Origin: Colwellia sp. MB02u-6
GTDB taxonomy: Bacteria; Pseudomonadota; Gammaproteobacteria; Enterobacterales; Alteromonadaceae
Assembly: GCF_014077095.1 (NCBI RefSeq)
Contig: NZ_JACGVG010000035.1
Coordinates: 1-64,000, forward strand
DNA length: 64,000 nucleotides
Direction of reading: 5' to 3'
Shown piece after piece: positions 43,685 through 54,200 of the stretch (positions are counted from its first letter, which is position 1; every line of letters starts with the position of its first letter). The notes below the pieces were generated by a model. The model was not told where the DNA came from. It saw only the letters and a program-made list of their open reading frames with translations, and made no database searches. The position numbers were made by a program, and so were the translations under genes.

Positions 43685-44329
43685 ATGTCTAAACCTATCA
43701 AATCTTTATTAATATTGATTACATTATTTTTATCAAATAACTCAATAGCTAGCTTAATAACTAATGGTGATTTTCAAGATAATTTACAACAATGGTATTC
43801 CTCAGGTAATGTCAGTGCCACTGATAATCGTGCGCTATTAACAACAGATATTGGTTATTTTCAATCTAATATTTCTATTCTTGCCCAAGGTGATGATGGT
43901 ACTTTTTCGTTTACCAATTCAATACTATTAACGACTGATATTAAATGGCTTATTTTTGACGCTAAAATTGATATTTTTGATGATTTACTTGAAAGTGATT
44001 TAAGCTCATTTTCTGAGATTTTAAGAATTAATTTATACGATGAATTAGATTTTACTGGCGCAAGTGATTTATTATTTTCCTCTGGTAGTGATTTTTTAGT
44101 CACAAATAATTGGCAAACCTATCAACTTGATATCAGTGCATTAGTCGGCCGTAGTATTGCTTTGTCATTTGAGTTATTGGATGAAAATAACAAGAAAGAT
44201 TCAATCTTTCAATTAGATAATATTGCTTTTTCAGCTAATGCTATCAGTACACCTGTCCCTGAGCCTTCTACATTTATATTATTTACTATAGCAACCATTT
44301 TTCTTAGAAATTGCAAACGTAACTATTAA
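43685..44329 (+). CDS. PEP-CTERM sorting domain exported protein
   Basis: A 214-residue exported protein. It has an N-terminal signal peptide (SLLILITLFLSNNSIAS), a beta-rich domain starting LITNGDFQDNLQQWYSSG like carbohydrate-binding folds of this class, and a C-terminal sorting tail VPEPSTFILFTIATIFL followed by basic residues, recognised by exosortases. I use ATG 43685 because GAGGGA precedes it; the upstream ATG at 43634 has no ribosome site. The IS630 copy sits exactly at its end: the stop TAA is formed from the target TA plus the first base of the element. Confidence 0.88.
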   Translation: MSKPIKSLLILITLFLSNNSIASLITNGDFQDNLQQWYSSGNVSATDNRALLTTDIGYFQSNISILAQGDDGTFSFTNSILLTTDIKWLIFDAKIDIFDDLLESDLSSFSEILRINLYDELDFTGASDLLFSSGSDFLVTNNWQTYQLDISALVGRSIALSFELLDENNKKDSIFQLDNIAFSANAISTPVPEPSTFILFTIATIFLRNCKRNY

Positions 44330-45410
44330 TACCAATTCTGATAATTAATGGGTCAACTTTGCCCAGTCCCTCTGGCATAGAGATAAGACCTGTTTTGTAG
44401 CCGCTATGAAATTATTCCATGCAATAAAGCATTTATCCACTATATCCTCATAATCAGCGAACGAGCGATTCGCTATTTCATTTTGTCTTAGCCATGACCA
44501 TACTTGTTCAATAGGATTTAATTTTGGTGAAATAAGGGGGGATATGTATGATGCTCAAGTTAGGAAAATCTTGATCAAGGTACTCTGATGCCAGTTAGCA
44601 CCATCCATGATGACTACGGCATGCCTACTGGCTTCAGATATAAGCGCTAAATGTGACTTCATTACGTTCATATTACTCAAAGGTGCAACAATCGCTTCAG
44701 TATTTGTATTAGTTACGCAAACAGCCCCAAATAAATAAGTATAGGTAAATTGTTGTTGCTGTACAACTCTAGGTATCGTTCCTTTTTCTGCCCAAATACG
44801 TGTCGTTGTATTTTGTTGGCCAAATCTGACTTCGTCTTGAAACCACACATCAACGCGAGCAAGTGATCAACGACAGGGAATCTTAAGGATCGTTTTATTA
44901 AGAATTTCTTTAAACGCTCCTGTGCTTCAACTGATTGCTTTGGGTGTTTCGACCGAGTAGTTATCCAGCTCAAATTGAGTCCATGCAAGAGGTGATATAC
45001 GTTATTTTTTTGATAGTTAACGTTGAACTCTGTCTCAATATAAGCTTGAACATCTTTCCCTTGAAGTATACCCCCATTGGGCTTGATAGATGTCGTGGTT
45101 GCAAAGTTTTAAGCTGAATTAATTGAAGCTTCGTCAGACCTTTTGGGCGTCCAGTATATGCTTTTTCCTGAAGCCCTGTTAAACCATTATCCAAATAGGA
45201 CTTGATCCACTTATTAACACTAGTGCGACTGACTTTTAAAAAACTCGCTATTTGTGTTCTGTTTTTACCCTTTTTAAAATGAGATACGGTAAGTAATCGG
45301 ATCCGTAGTCTACCATTAGTCGTAGTGGCAATAATTTACGATAAATCTTGAGTCATATTAAGTAATCCTTTGTTAATAATATTAGATCAAAAAATTATTG
45401 GAATTGGTAT
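44329..45410 (-). mobile_element. IS630-family insertion sequence (1082 bp, inactive)
   Basis: The ends are inverted repeats, ATACCAATTCTGATAATTAA on the left and ATACCAATTCCAATAATTTT read inward from the right (16 of 20 identical). Each end is flanked by the dinucleotide TA (44327-44328 and 45411-45412), the target duplication typical of IS630/Tc1-type elements. The transposase inside is broken. Confidence 0.88.
44345..45356 (-). pseudogene. IS630-family transposase, broken
   Basis: Read on the minus strand from ATG 45356, the product starts MTQDLS then meets TAA at codon seven. A winged-helix region follows (RTQIASFLKVSRTSVNKWIK, GLQEKAYTGRPKGL). The DDE part lies in other frames: FQDEVRFGQQNTT, VVIMDGANWHQ, and LNPIEQVWSWLRQNE with the last acidic residue, ending at TAA 44345. 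At least two frameshifts and one nonsense codon separate the parts, so the enzyme cannot be made. Confidence 0.88.
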
Positions 45411-45500
45411 TACATACAAAAAAACTTTGTAAACACAAGTTCTTCAATAAATTGGTTAACTTGATTTTAAAATGGAAAATTTATTAATAGGGATATTTAA

Positions 45501-48500
45501 ATGCAAAATGTAATTTTTTCAGCTAAAAAAAATATGTCAATGGGCTTGCTTATTGTTTTCAGTCTATTGCTCTATGTCTTATCTGGTTTTATCCACACGG
45601 CACAAGCAGAAGAACGCTGGATAGATAAATCATCTCAGTTTGATATTAAACTATTAAACCCAATTCGAAGTCGTCGTTTTACATATGCACTATCCCCTGT
45701 TGAATTAGCTAATTTAGGGGAAACCTTAACTGGGATCCATCGATTAGTAATCACCTCATTATGGCCTGAAAATATCATTATTGAAGGTGCGGAGTTAGAT
45801 CAAGACGGCACACTTTTTCTTCCTGTTAATGACGAAATCGTGAATGGCAGCACAACAAAAATAACTTTAAAATTTCTTGATGGCTATGGTCATAGTTTTG
45901 GTTATCAATTACAGGTACAACAACTTGATACAAGTGTTGCTTTACCAACTAGCCCAGCAGATATTGCCCCTGTATTAAACCCTACTAAAGTTGTCAATTT
46001 AAAAGATGCAGTAGAGTTTTTATATACAGGTGGTAACCCGATTCAAACAGGCGTTAATGCCGATGATATATCTGCTAAACGTGTTGCTGTTGTTAGAGGG
46101 CAAGTGTTAAATAAAGATAATACGCCTTTATCGGGTGTAACAATATCCATAAAAGGCCATACAGAATATGGGCAAACATTCAGCCGCGCTAATGGCTGGT
46201 TTGATATGGCGTTTAACGGTGGTGGTTACGTTACCATTAACTATACAAAAGACGGTTATTTACCCCTTCAAAGACAACTTAATACCCCTTGGCGTGATTT
46301 TGTGATATCTGAAGATGTAGTCATGATTTCATTAGATCCCCAAGTTACCTCTATCGATTTAACTAGCACCCAAGATATACAAGTAGCTCAAGGCTCCGTG
46401 CAAACTGATGCTGATGGAGATCGCCAAGCAACACTATTTTTCCCTAAAGGCACGAGTGCAACAATGGTTATGCCTAATGGCAGCATACAATCATTAACTA
46501 CTTTAAATGTTAGAGCAACTGAATACACTGTGGGTGAAAATGGTCGTAATGCAATGCCAGGAGAACTACCACCTTTTTCAGGATATACCTATGCAGTGGA
46601 CTTAAGTGTTGATGAAGCTATTTCAGCAGGAGCTATGCGAGTCAATTTTAACCAAGAGATTCCAGTTTATGTGGATAATTTTTTAGAATTCCCAACGGGC
46701 GAAGTAGTACCTCTTGGTTGGTATGATTATAACCTATCAGCATGGATACCATCTAAAAATGGTCGCATAGTTGAAATTTTAAGTATTACTAATGGTTTGG
46801 CTGATTTAGATGTTGAAGGGAATGGTGATATTGCGAAACAAGTCGCTTTAGATGAGTTAGGCATTGGTGAAAATGAACTTCGACAACTTGCCTCAACATT
46901 TACCACAGGTAAAGCACTATGGCGTATGCCTATAACTCACTTTACACCTTGGGATGGTAACTGGCCACACGCATTACCTGCTGATGCAATCGAGCCAATA
47001 GATAAAGTGCCTGAAAGCACTGATGAATACGTACCTGAAGATGATGAAGAAGAAGAATGTGATGGTTGTATTATTAATGCGCAGAGTCAAGTATTGGGGG
47101 AAATATTACCTATAACGGGCTCTTCGATATCGATGCATTATCAGAGCGACAGAGTATCTGGTTATAAAGCAGGCAATATATTAAACATTCCACTAACTGG
47201 TGATAGCGTACCATCCAGTTTATTGGGAATCGTAGTTTACATACAAATAGAAGGTAGACGTTTTAAATATAATTTTTCAGCACTTCCGAATCAGTCATAT
47301 ACGTTTACTTGGGATGGTTATAGGGGATATGGGGGGGCATTAGATAGTGGTATTGCAAAAGTTTATGTTGGTTACATTTACCCTATAGTTTATTGTCCTC
47401 CTGCAGTTAATGATGACAAAAGCTTTAACAAGGTTGGTACAACAAACTGTGAACAAGAGGGGGTAAGGCCTAGAAGTAGTGTTAGAACAAGCACTATTTT
47501 TAAGAACTGGGTTAAGAACCTAAAAGCCCCAAGTTACAAAAGTAGCTTAATTACAAGGGTTACAAATATGGGGACATGGAGTTTAAGTAATATGCATGTT
47601 TATGATAGCAAATCCAATGAACTTTTTTTAGGTACAGGCAACAAAATAACAGCTAAAAAAATCAATAATCGAGAAGTCTACAAAGTTGCTGGAAATAGTA
47701 ATACTGGTTATGGCAATGGAGGGTTCTCTGGAGACGGTCACCAAGCCATTAATGCTGGATTGAATAAGCCTACAAGTGTGAATATTGCAGATAATGGCGA
47801 TATTTATTTTGTCGATGACCAAGGGACTAGAATTAGGAAAGTTACTGAAGATGGTGTTGTTACCACTATAGCTGGAACAGGTGAAGAAGGCTTTTCTGGT
47901 GATGGTGGGCTTGCTGTTAATGCACAACTAAATATAGAAAGTGGACGCATATTAATTCATGATTCTGAAATTTTTATTGCGGATGTAAGAAACCATCGCA
48001 TAAGAAAAATATCGGCAGATGGTATTATTAATACTGTTGCAGGTAATAGAGTTATTGAACCTCCATGCGAGTTTGACTGTGGACTACAAGTCGCACCAAT
48101 GAAAACGATGAAAAAGGGTTCACCTCAGGTCTTAAATACTCGTTCATTGGCAACTGAAACAGACTTGAGATACCCTAAAGACGTTAAAATAGCTAAAGAT
48201 GGCACTATTTTTATCGTAGAATCTACTCGCATTCGCACTATAAACCCTGAAGGGATTATCACAACCATTGCAGGAAATGGCTCTTATGGTTTCACCCCCG
48301 ATGGGGCTATGGCAACCAATGAAAATTTATCTAGTATGCGTGAAGTTTTAATATTGGAAGACGGTAGTTTTTATTTTTCAGATGATTACAGGGGATTAAT
48401 TAGGCGTGTTGGTGTTGATGGGGTTTTGACAACGATAGCTGGCGGTGGTTCTGAATTAAATATCAATGGCATTAATGCGCTATCAGCACAATTATCAAAA

Positions 48501-51500
48501 CCAAGAAATTTAGCGCTTGATAAAGCAGGTAATGTATATTTTAGTATTAACCATCGACAGGTTTATCAATTATCAAATGATGGCATTATCAGACTTGTTG
48601 CAGGAGATAAATCATCTGGTTTTAATGGTAATGGGTTAGCAATTGGCACTAAGTTTGGCTCTATTAGTGATATTGCAGTTGGAGCTGATAACGACATATA
48701 CATCGCTGATAGTGCCAATCATCGTATTAGACGCATAGGGAATTTTTTTCCTAGTTATTCCACCGGAACTGATACTGCTATTCCTGCTGGTTCAGGTAAT
48801 GAACTTTATTTTTTCTCTCACAATGGTCATCATTTAAAGACTGTAGATGCTATAACCAATGCAGAGCTATACAGTTTTAATTATACGGATGAAGGCTATT
48901 TAAACAGCATAACTGATGTTGATGGTAAAGTATTATCTATTGAGCGTGATTCCTCTAATAATTCAACGGCTATTATCTCTACTAATGGCCAACGAACTGA
49001 GGTTTTTATTGATGGTAATGGTTATTTAACGCGTGTTGTAAATCCAGTTGGAGAAGTGGATGAATTTACGTACTCTGCGGAGGGGCTAATGACTAGTTAC
49101 ATTAAACCCAAAGGTGAAAGCAATACCTACCGCTATGATGGCGTAGGGCGCCTTCAGCAAGATATTGAACCAACTGGTGGTGGCTGGCTTGTTGAACATT
49201 TTAGTGCGGACGAAAGTATAGGAGAAAAAGGCTATCAGGTGAAAATGACTAGCGGTGAAGGTAGATCGCATCAATTTCAGGTAACCCCTTTGAGTACAGG
49301 AGAGATGAAAAAGCTTAATACCTCCCCTGATGGTAGTGTTACTGAGGAGTTTTTCTCTAGTAAAGGTATAAATATAACGACATACCCTAATAGTAATGTA
49401 CTTAAAGTTCAACGTGAAGCAGATCCTCGCTTTGGCATGTTAGCTTCTTCCTTAAAGCTCTCTACTTTAACAACACCTAATGGCTTAATTAATAGTGTTA
49501 TGGCAAGCAAAAGTGTTGTGCTTGAAAGTGATGATGATTTATTAAGTCATAGCTCTTTAACTAATATGACTACCATTAACGGCAATACTCACATTAGCCA
49601 ATACGTTACAGCCACTAAAACTTGGACTAGCACCAGCCCCGAAGGACGAGTATCTACCAGTGTGTTAGATGATAAAGGTCGTTCAATTGATACGGCTGTT
49701 AATAACTTGGCATCTACCAATTTCACATACAATACTCAAGGACGAGTTGCTAATATTACAGAAGGCAGTGGTGTAGATAGCCGTAAAACGAACTTAGCTT
49801 ATTATAATTCTGGCGCCCTGCAAGGATTTTTAGAAAGCATCACGGATGCAGCTAATCGTGAAACGAGTTTCAGCTATGACAATGCAGGGCGTTTATTAAC
49901 ACAAACATTACCAAATGGTAGTGATATTAATTTTAATTATGATGCCAATGGAAATATCACCGCTATTACTCCTGCAAATAATGAAACGCACAGTTTTGAT
50001 TATACCAAGGTAGATAGAACCAGTGATTATACTCCTCCTGATGTAGCTGAAATCTCGCAAGTTAGCACACAGTACAGCTATAATCTTGATAAACAGTTAG
50101 AGCTTATTACCTTACCTAATGGGCAAGAGGTTGATTACATTTATCATGCAACCAAAGGGCATAAAATTCAAACTATTATTCCACGAGGTAACTTTGACTT
50201 TGCTTATAACGCTACCACTGGGCAAATTAAACAAGTAATCGCTCCTGACGGTGGAAAAATTGAATTTACTTATGACGGCAGTTTAGTTTTAAGTGCGAAA
50301 TTAACAGGTACGGTCAGTGGTAAAGTCAATCAAGTTTATAATAATGATTTTCAAGTAACTCAGCGTTGTGTCAATACTAGTAACTGTATAGGCTTTAGTT
50401 ACGATAATGATTTATTACTGACCCAAGCAGGGAGTTTAAGTATTACTCGTACAGTTCAAAAAGGTGGCTTAATTAGTAGCACTAGTTTAGGTACTATCAG
50501 TACCAGTAGCAATTACAATGATTTTGGTGAGCTGTTATCTGTCAGTACTAATGACAGTAATGTTTATTCTGTTGATTATAACCGTGACAACTTAGGTAGA
50601 ATCATCAAAAAAATTGAAATAATTCAAGGTGTTATTACTACTTTTGACTACAATTATGACTTGTTAGGGCAATTATCTACCGTTAAAACCAATGATGTGT
50701 TAACTAGTCGTTTTAGTTTTGATGATAATGCCAACCGCACTCATATGAATGATGTAGCAGCTGCCACTTTTGATGCACAAGATAGATTAAAACAGCACCT
50801 TACTAACAGTGAGAATAATCAATACCTCTATACTGACAATGGTGATTTAGTAAGCAAAAAAAACACAGCAACAAACAAATTAAGTCTTTATCATTACGAC
50901 GTGTTGGGTAACCTTATCAGCGCTGCTATTCCTGATGATAACTCGACTACTACAACGCAAGTTGAATACATCATCGATGCTCAAAATCGTCGTATTGGCA
51001 AAAAAGTGAATAACACCTTAATTCAAGGTTTCTTATACAAAGACCAACTCAACCCTATAGCTGAACTTGATGGTAATGGCGACATTGTTAGTCGCTTTAT
51101 TTATGGCAGTAGAGCTTTTGTACCTGATTATATGGTTAAAGGTGGGAAAACCTACCGTATCATTTCAGATCATTTAGGTAGTCCCCGTTTAGTAATTAAT
51201 ACCAGTGACAGCATCATAGCCCAGCGTCTTGATTACGATGTGTGGGGAAAGATCACCCTTGATACTAATTCGGGCTTTCAACCGTTTGGTTTCGCAGGGG
51301 GACTTTACGACCAACACACTAGGTTCACGCGTTTTGGTGCAAGAGATTATGATGCTGACATAGGAAGGTGGACAACCAAAGATCCCATTGGTTTAAATGG
51401 TGGTTTGAATGTTTATGGTTATGTAGGTGGTGACCCTGTTAACGGTATTGATCCTGAAGGTAAGGAAGTAGTAAATGCGTTGGCTTGTTTAGCTTTTGTA

Positions 51501-51788
51501 GAAGGTGTTGGTTTTGCTTCCACAGCTAATGATTTAAATAATATTGCGAATGATGCTAAAATGAATTTAAATCATCTTAAAGATATAGCTACAAACCGAA
51601 TTAATGAATGCGTTGCAAAAGGAGATCTCCAAGGAGCTAGAGATTATTTAGATATTAAAGCTAGCATCGATAAGCAATTAGCTTTAGAAGCATTAAGCTC
51701 TGCGCCAAGTTCGCCTTTGACTTCAGGCTTAGGAATTGTTGCTGTAGGTTCTGCATGTGCGATATTAACCGTAACTCCTGGACTGTAG
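45501..51788 (+). CDS. giant teneurin-like RHS/YD-repeat surface protein
   Basis: 2095 residues. A signal peptide (LIVFSLLLYVLSGFIHTAQA) is followed by a beta-domain region, a carboxypeptidase-regulatory-like domain (GQVLNKDNTPLSGVTISIKG, about 192-275) and an acidic linker (about 505-525). NHL-type repeats follow (about 724-1077, with TIAGTGEEGFSGDGG and IADVRNHRIRKI), then RHS/YD repeats (about 1095-1925) and the RHS core end GRWTTKDPIGLNGGLNVYGY with DPVNGIDPEGKE (about 1930-1990). The final 105 residues are unlike the core and end in a hydrophobic stretch (SGLGIVAVGSACAILTV). The order of NHL, YD shell and C-terminal payload parallels teneurins. A toxin payload is an inference. A small membrane protein follows 12 bases on. 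Confidence 0.9.
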   Translation: MQNVIFSAKKNMSMGLLIVFSLLLYVLSGFIHTAQAEERWIDKSSQFDIKLLNPIRSRRFTYALSPVELANLGETLTGIHRLVITSLWPENIIIEGAELDQDGTLFLPVNDEIVNGSTTKITLKFLDGYGHSFGYQLQVQQLDTSVALPTSPADIAPVLNPTKVVNLKDAVEFLYTGGNPIQTGVNADDISAKRVAVVRGQVLNKDNTPLSGVTISIKGHTEYGQTFSRANGWFDMAFNGGGYVTINYTKDGYLPLQRQLNTPWRDFVISEDVVMISLDPQVTSIDLTSTQDIQVAQGSVQTDADGDRQATLFFPKGTSATMVMPNGSIQSLTTLNVRATEYTVGENGRNAMPGELPPFSGYTYAVDLSVDEAISAGAMRVNFNQEIPVYVDNFLEFPTGEVVPLGWYDYNLSAWIPSKNGRIVEILSITNGLADLDVEGNGDIAKQVALDELGIGENELRQLASTFTTGKALWRMPITHFTPWDGNWPHALPADAIEPIDKVPESTDEYVPEDDEEEECDGCIINAQSQVLGEILPITGSSISMHYQSDRVSGYKAGNILNIPLTGDSVPSSLLGIVVYIQIEGRRFKYNFSALPNQSYTFTWDGYRGYGGALDSGIAKVYVGYIYPIVYCPPAVNDDKSFNKVGTTNCEQEGVRPRSSVRTSTIFKNWVKNLKAPSYKSSLITRVTNMGTWSLSNMHVYDSKSNELFLGTGNKITAKKINNREVYKVAGNSNTGYGNGGFSGDGHQAINAGLNKPTSVNIADNGDIYFVDDQGTRIRKVTEDGVVTTIAGTGEEGFSGDGGLAVNAQLNIESGRILIHDSEIFIADVRNHRIRKISADGIINTVAGNRVIEPPCEFDCGLQVAPMKTMKKGSPQVLNTRSLATETDLRYPKDVKIAKDGTIFIVESTRIRTINPEGIITTIAGNGSYGFTPDGAMATNENLSSMREVLILEDGSFYFSDDYRGLIRRVGVDGVLTTIAGGGSELNINGINALSAQLSKPRNLALDKAGNVYFSINHRQVYQLSNDGIIRLVAGDKSSGFNGNGLAIGTKFGSISDIAVGADNDIYIADSANHRIRRIGNFFPSYSTGTDTAIPAGSGNELYFFSHNGHHLKTVDAITNAELYSFNYTDEGYLNSITDVDGKVLSIERDSSNNSTAIISTNGQRTEVFIDGNGYLTRVVNPVGEVDEFTYSAEGLMTSYIKPKGESNTYRYDGVGRLQQDIEPTGGGWLVEHFSADESIGEKGYQVKMTSGEGRSHQFQVTPLSTGEMKKLNTSPDGSVTEEFFSSKGINITTYPNSNVLKVQREADPRFGMLASSLKLSTLTTPNGLINSVMASKSVVLESDDDLLSHSSLTNMTTINGNTHISQYVTATKTWTSTSPEGRVSTSVLDDKGRSIDTAVNNLASTNFTYNTQGRVANITEGSGVDSRKTNLAYYNSGALQGFLESITDAANRETSFSYDNAGRLLTQTLPNGSDINFNYDANGNITAITPANNETHSFDYTKVDRTSDYTPPDVAEISQVSTQYSYNLDKQLELITLPNGQEVDYIYHATKGHKIQTIIPRGNFDFAYNATTGQIKQVIAPDGGKIEFTYDGSLVLSAKLTGTVSGKVNQVYNNDFQVTQRCVNTSNCIGFSYDNDLLLTQAGSLSITRTVQKGGLISSTSLGTISTSSNYNDFGELLSVSTNDSNVYSVDYNRDNLGRIIKKIEIIQGVITTFDYNYDLLGQLSTVKTNDVLTSRFSFDDNANRTHMNDVAAATFDAQDRLKQHLTNSENNQYLYTDNGDLVSKKNTATNKLSLYHYDVLGNLISAAIPDDNSTTTTQVEYIIDAQNRRIGKKVNNTLIQGFLYKDQLNPIAELDGNGDIVSRFIYGSRAFVPDYMVKGGKTYRIISDHLGSPRLVINTSDSIIAQRLDYDVWGKITLDTNSGFQPFGFAGGLYDQHTRFTRFGARDYDADIGRWTTKDPIGLNGGLNVYGYVGGDPVNGIDPEGKEVVNALACLAFVEGVGFASTANDLNNIANDAKMNLNHLKDIATNRINECVAKGDLQGARDYLDIKASIDKQLALEALSSAPSSPLTSGLGIVAVGSACAILTVTPGL

Positions 51789-51800
51789 AGGAGCTGAGCA

Positions 51801-52169
51801 ATGAATGTTAATAAAAAAAAATTATCTATATACCTAATCATATTAAATATTTGTATTGTGGGATTCACTTTAACACTTAGTCACTTAATTAAATTAAAAG
51901 AATCTAGAATATTTCTCCAAAGCTATATGCAGTCAAGTATAAATATAGAACAAATAATACTTACAGAAGATTTAGAGCTAATTAAGAAAGCTTTACAAGT
52001 GTCAAATGGAGAAAAAAATACTGTTTTTAAACTATCGCAAGGTTTAACAGATAGCACGATTTTTCTATTTATCCTTAGTTCTACATTATTTTTTATTTTA
52101 TTTTCTATAAACATTTATTTTACAATAAAATTGAAAAGAAAAATTGATGATGAAAAGTTAAAACTTTGA
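51801..52169 (+). CDS. small two-helix membrane protein, candidate immunity partner
   Basis: A 122-residue protein with hydrophobic segments at about residues 8-28 (LSIYLIILNICIVGFTLTLS) and 85-108 (IFLFILSSTLFFILFSINIY) around a charged loop. AGAGGAG lies well placed before ATG 51801, 12 bases past the RHS stop, so the pair is probably cotranscribed. RHS toxins are normally followed by an immunity gene, and a membrane-active payload would fit a membrane immunity protein. The role is inferred from position only; no family is recognised. Confidence 0.6.
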   Translation: MNVNKKKLSIYLIILNICIVGFTLTLSHLIKLKESRIFLQSYMQSSINIEQIILTEDLELIKKALQVSNGEKNTVFKLSQGLTDSTIFLFILSSTLFFILFSINIYFTIKLKRKIDDEKLKL

Positions 52170-52372
52170 CAATTTGGTAGTTGATTTTTTTAGATAGAGT
52201 ATTTTGTAATAAATAAAGTGTTAGGAATCTTTTGTTACATGAAAAAACGATGTTTAATTACTTTTTAATAAGTTAGGGCTAACGTTTGAACTTTAGCGTA
52301 CAAGGTGGGGGCAGTGTTTCACCTATGAGATGAATCAATGTAAAATCAATAAGATAACCACTACATGAACAG

Positions 52373-52503
52373 CATGATTTAATAGGGTTAAAACTCTATA
52401 ATTATCGCTTTAACCATTTACAGAAAAGCCCGAATAGCAATATTTGGGCTTTTTTATTAACTGTTTATCAATATGTAATAACACTTTTGTTATATATTAA
52501 TTG
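52373..52503 (+). repeat. second copy of the groEL 3' end, terminator and downstream flank
   Basis: CAGCATGATTTAATAG leads into the dyad ATAGGGTTAAAACTCTAT, then the terminator GCCCGAATAGCAATATTTGGGC with T6. After it, TTATTAACTGTTTATCAATA and ACACTTTTGTTATAT match the bases behind the groEL terminator (TTATTAGCTGCTTATCAATA, TACTTTTGTTATGT). The match to the groEL flank is therefore longer than at 43.46 kb. Confidence 0.78.
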
Positions 52504-52563
52504 TGAACAAAGCGAAAGCTATCTTCCAGCTAAACCTAATGACTACTTCATGCCCTGAGTCAT

Positions 52564-53820
52564 TCAACAAGAGTTTATGTCTTTAAAAGAGGCGAATTTC
52601 TTTCTTTTAACGCTTTCAAAAAATTTTGATTCATCATAAAGTGTTCGTGTTTTCCAACACCTATAAACAATGTGGACCCATTTGTATGCTAATGCTCTAA
52701 CCGCTGTTTGATGACTTTTTCTTTTAGCTCGTTGTTGTTCATAATATAAACCTGCCCAATAAGATTTCCTCACGCTTTTCGCTGACCATTCGATAAAGCT
52801 TTGGCGCACAAATTTAGAGCATTGCCAGCGCCAACGAACCCAGCTCTTTTGTCCACTTCGTTCAGTTACAGGAGACAGCCCTGTGTAATTCTATATTTCT
52901 TGCGCATTATTAAATCACTCCCTATCTTCACTAAGTGCAGCTAATAGCTTAGGGGCTAAACACGGGCCTGTACCAGGTAGAGATTCAAATAATATGGAAT
53001 CTGGCATTGTATGGAATAACAACTTGATTTTTTTATCGTATATACGAATATTTTCAATCAAGGTGAGCATCTGTTTGCACAACGCTGTGACTAATATTTT
53101 ATAGAGGAATATCAAGCTGTTATCAACCGCCAACGCAATAGCCTCCTTTATTGCTTTAACGCGTTTTTCAGTGTTTAATCTGGCTTTACCACCACGGCCA
53201 TTGAAGAAGTTGACTATTGTCATTTCTCTGGCGCGTTTAATAATATCTAATGTTGGCCATTTTATGAGGAAATCACAGAATAATTCAGTATCCCTGTGAC
53301 CAAACCATTCTAACTGCTGTGGGTAATATTGCTTGAGTGCATCAATGAGTCTATTAGTATTACGACACTTATCTTCGACTAACAAACCCCTCTGTTCAAC
53401 CAAGAGCGCAAGTGTTCGCGAGTTGTCACTACTGGCACGTAAAGGTTTCACTTTATGGGGATAATTAAGCATCATATCTAATGCTAACGCTGCATCTGAT
53501 GGATTGTCTTTAGCCCCTATTGAAAACATCGCCTGACGATAACGAGCCAGAGTTAAACTGTGAATAGGAAAAACAGTAACAAAGCTGTACTTCTGTAATG
53601 CATAAACGATAGGGCCTTTGGTTAATTCTACGGCCACAGCAATATTGCCTTTATTCTCTTTACGCAGCTCCTTTAAACAAGTCTCTATAGCCTCAGGAGA
53701 GTGCTTTATCACATGAAAAATACGAACATCACTATGACCTATTTGAACACACACATCATGTTTATTATTAGCTCAGTCTAATCCGATAAATATTGAGAAC
53801 TCGTCTTTTAAATCACTCAT
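52564..53820 (-). pseudogene. IS110-family transposase with in-frame stop codons
   Basis: One reading frame runs from ATG 53820 (SDLKDEFSIFIGLD) to the stop at 52564 and would encode about 418 residues. It contains TGA at 53773 where IS110 enzymes have a tryptophan (IGLD-W-ANNKHD), TGA at 52915 and TAG at 52891. The DEDD-type N-terminal part and the C-terminal domain with ESLPGTGPCLAPKLLAAL and NYTGLSPVTERSG are recognisable. Three nonsense mutations without frameshift make it a dead element. Its ends are not visible. Confidence 0.88.
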
Positions 53821-54200
53821 CACAAATCTCCTATCGTTGAAGTTTGTTATGTATTCTTCACTCTTTGAAAAAATATAGACAGCGATTATTGGCAAGCCCT
53901 GAGTATTCGATTATGAGTAAAGTAATTCGCTGCATCGAAAGAAAATTGGAAATCATCAAGTGAGTAAAGCTCAATATTCGTATGCAACGAGTATATAACC
54001 TAAACAATTTAAGTATAGATAGTTAAGGTTGAATGACTATATTAAGTTCGTATCTGCCTGTTGCATACCATCTTATAACGCTAACTTTTGCCACAAAGCG
54101 GAAGTGACCAATTGAGAAGTCATTGTTGATTCGAATTAGGTTTTGTATCGATAACGTCACAAGATGGCAACGTAATTTGTTTATTACGCACAAATTTCAC
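53821..54200. other. intergenic region with dispersed repeat R3
   Basis: About 380 bases. It contains the inverted, diverged repeat copy R3 near 54040-54160 (ACTTTTGCCACAAAGCG; ATTAGGTTTTGTATCGATAA). No coding region is supported. Confidence 0.5.
54040..54160 (-). repeat. dispersed repeat, copy R3 (diverged, inverted)
   Basis: Read on the minus strand it gives TTATCGATACAAAACCTAAT, then GCTTTGTGGCAAAAGT and CAGATACGA, in the same order as copy R2. The middle part is diverged. Confidence 0.6.
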
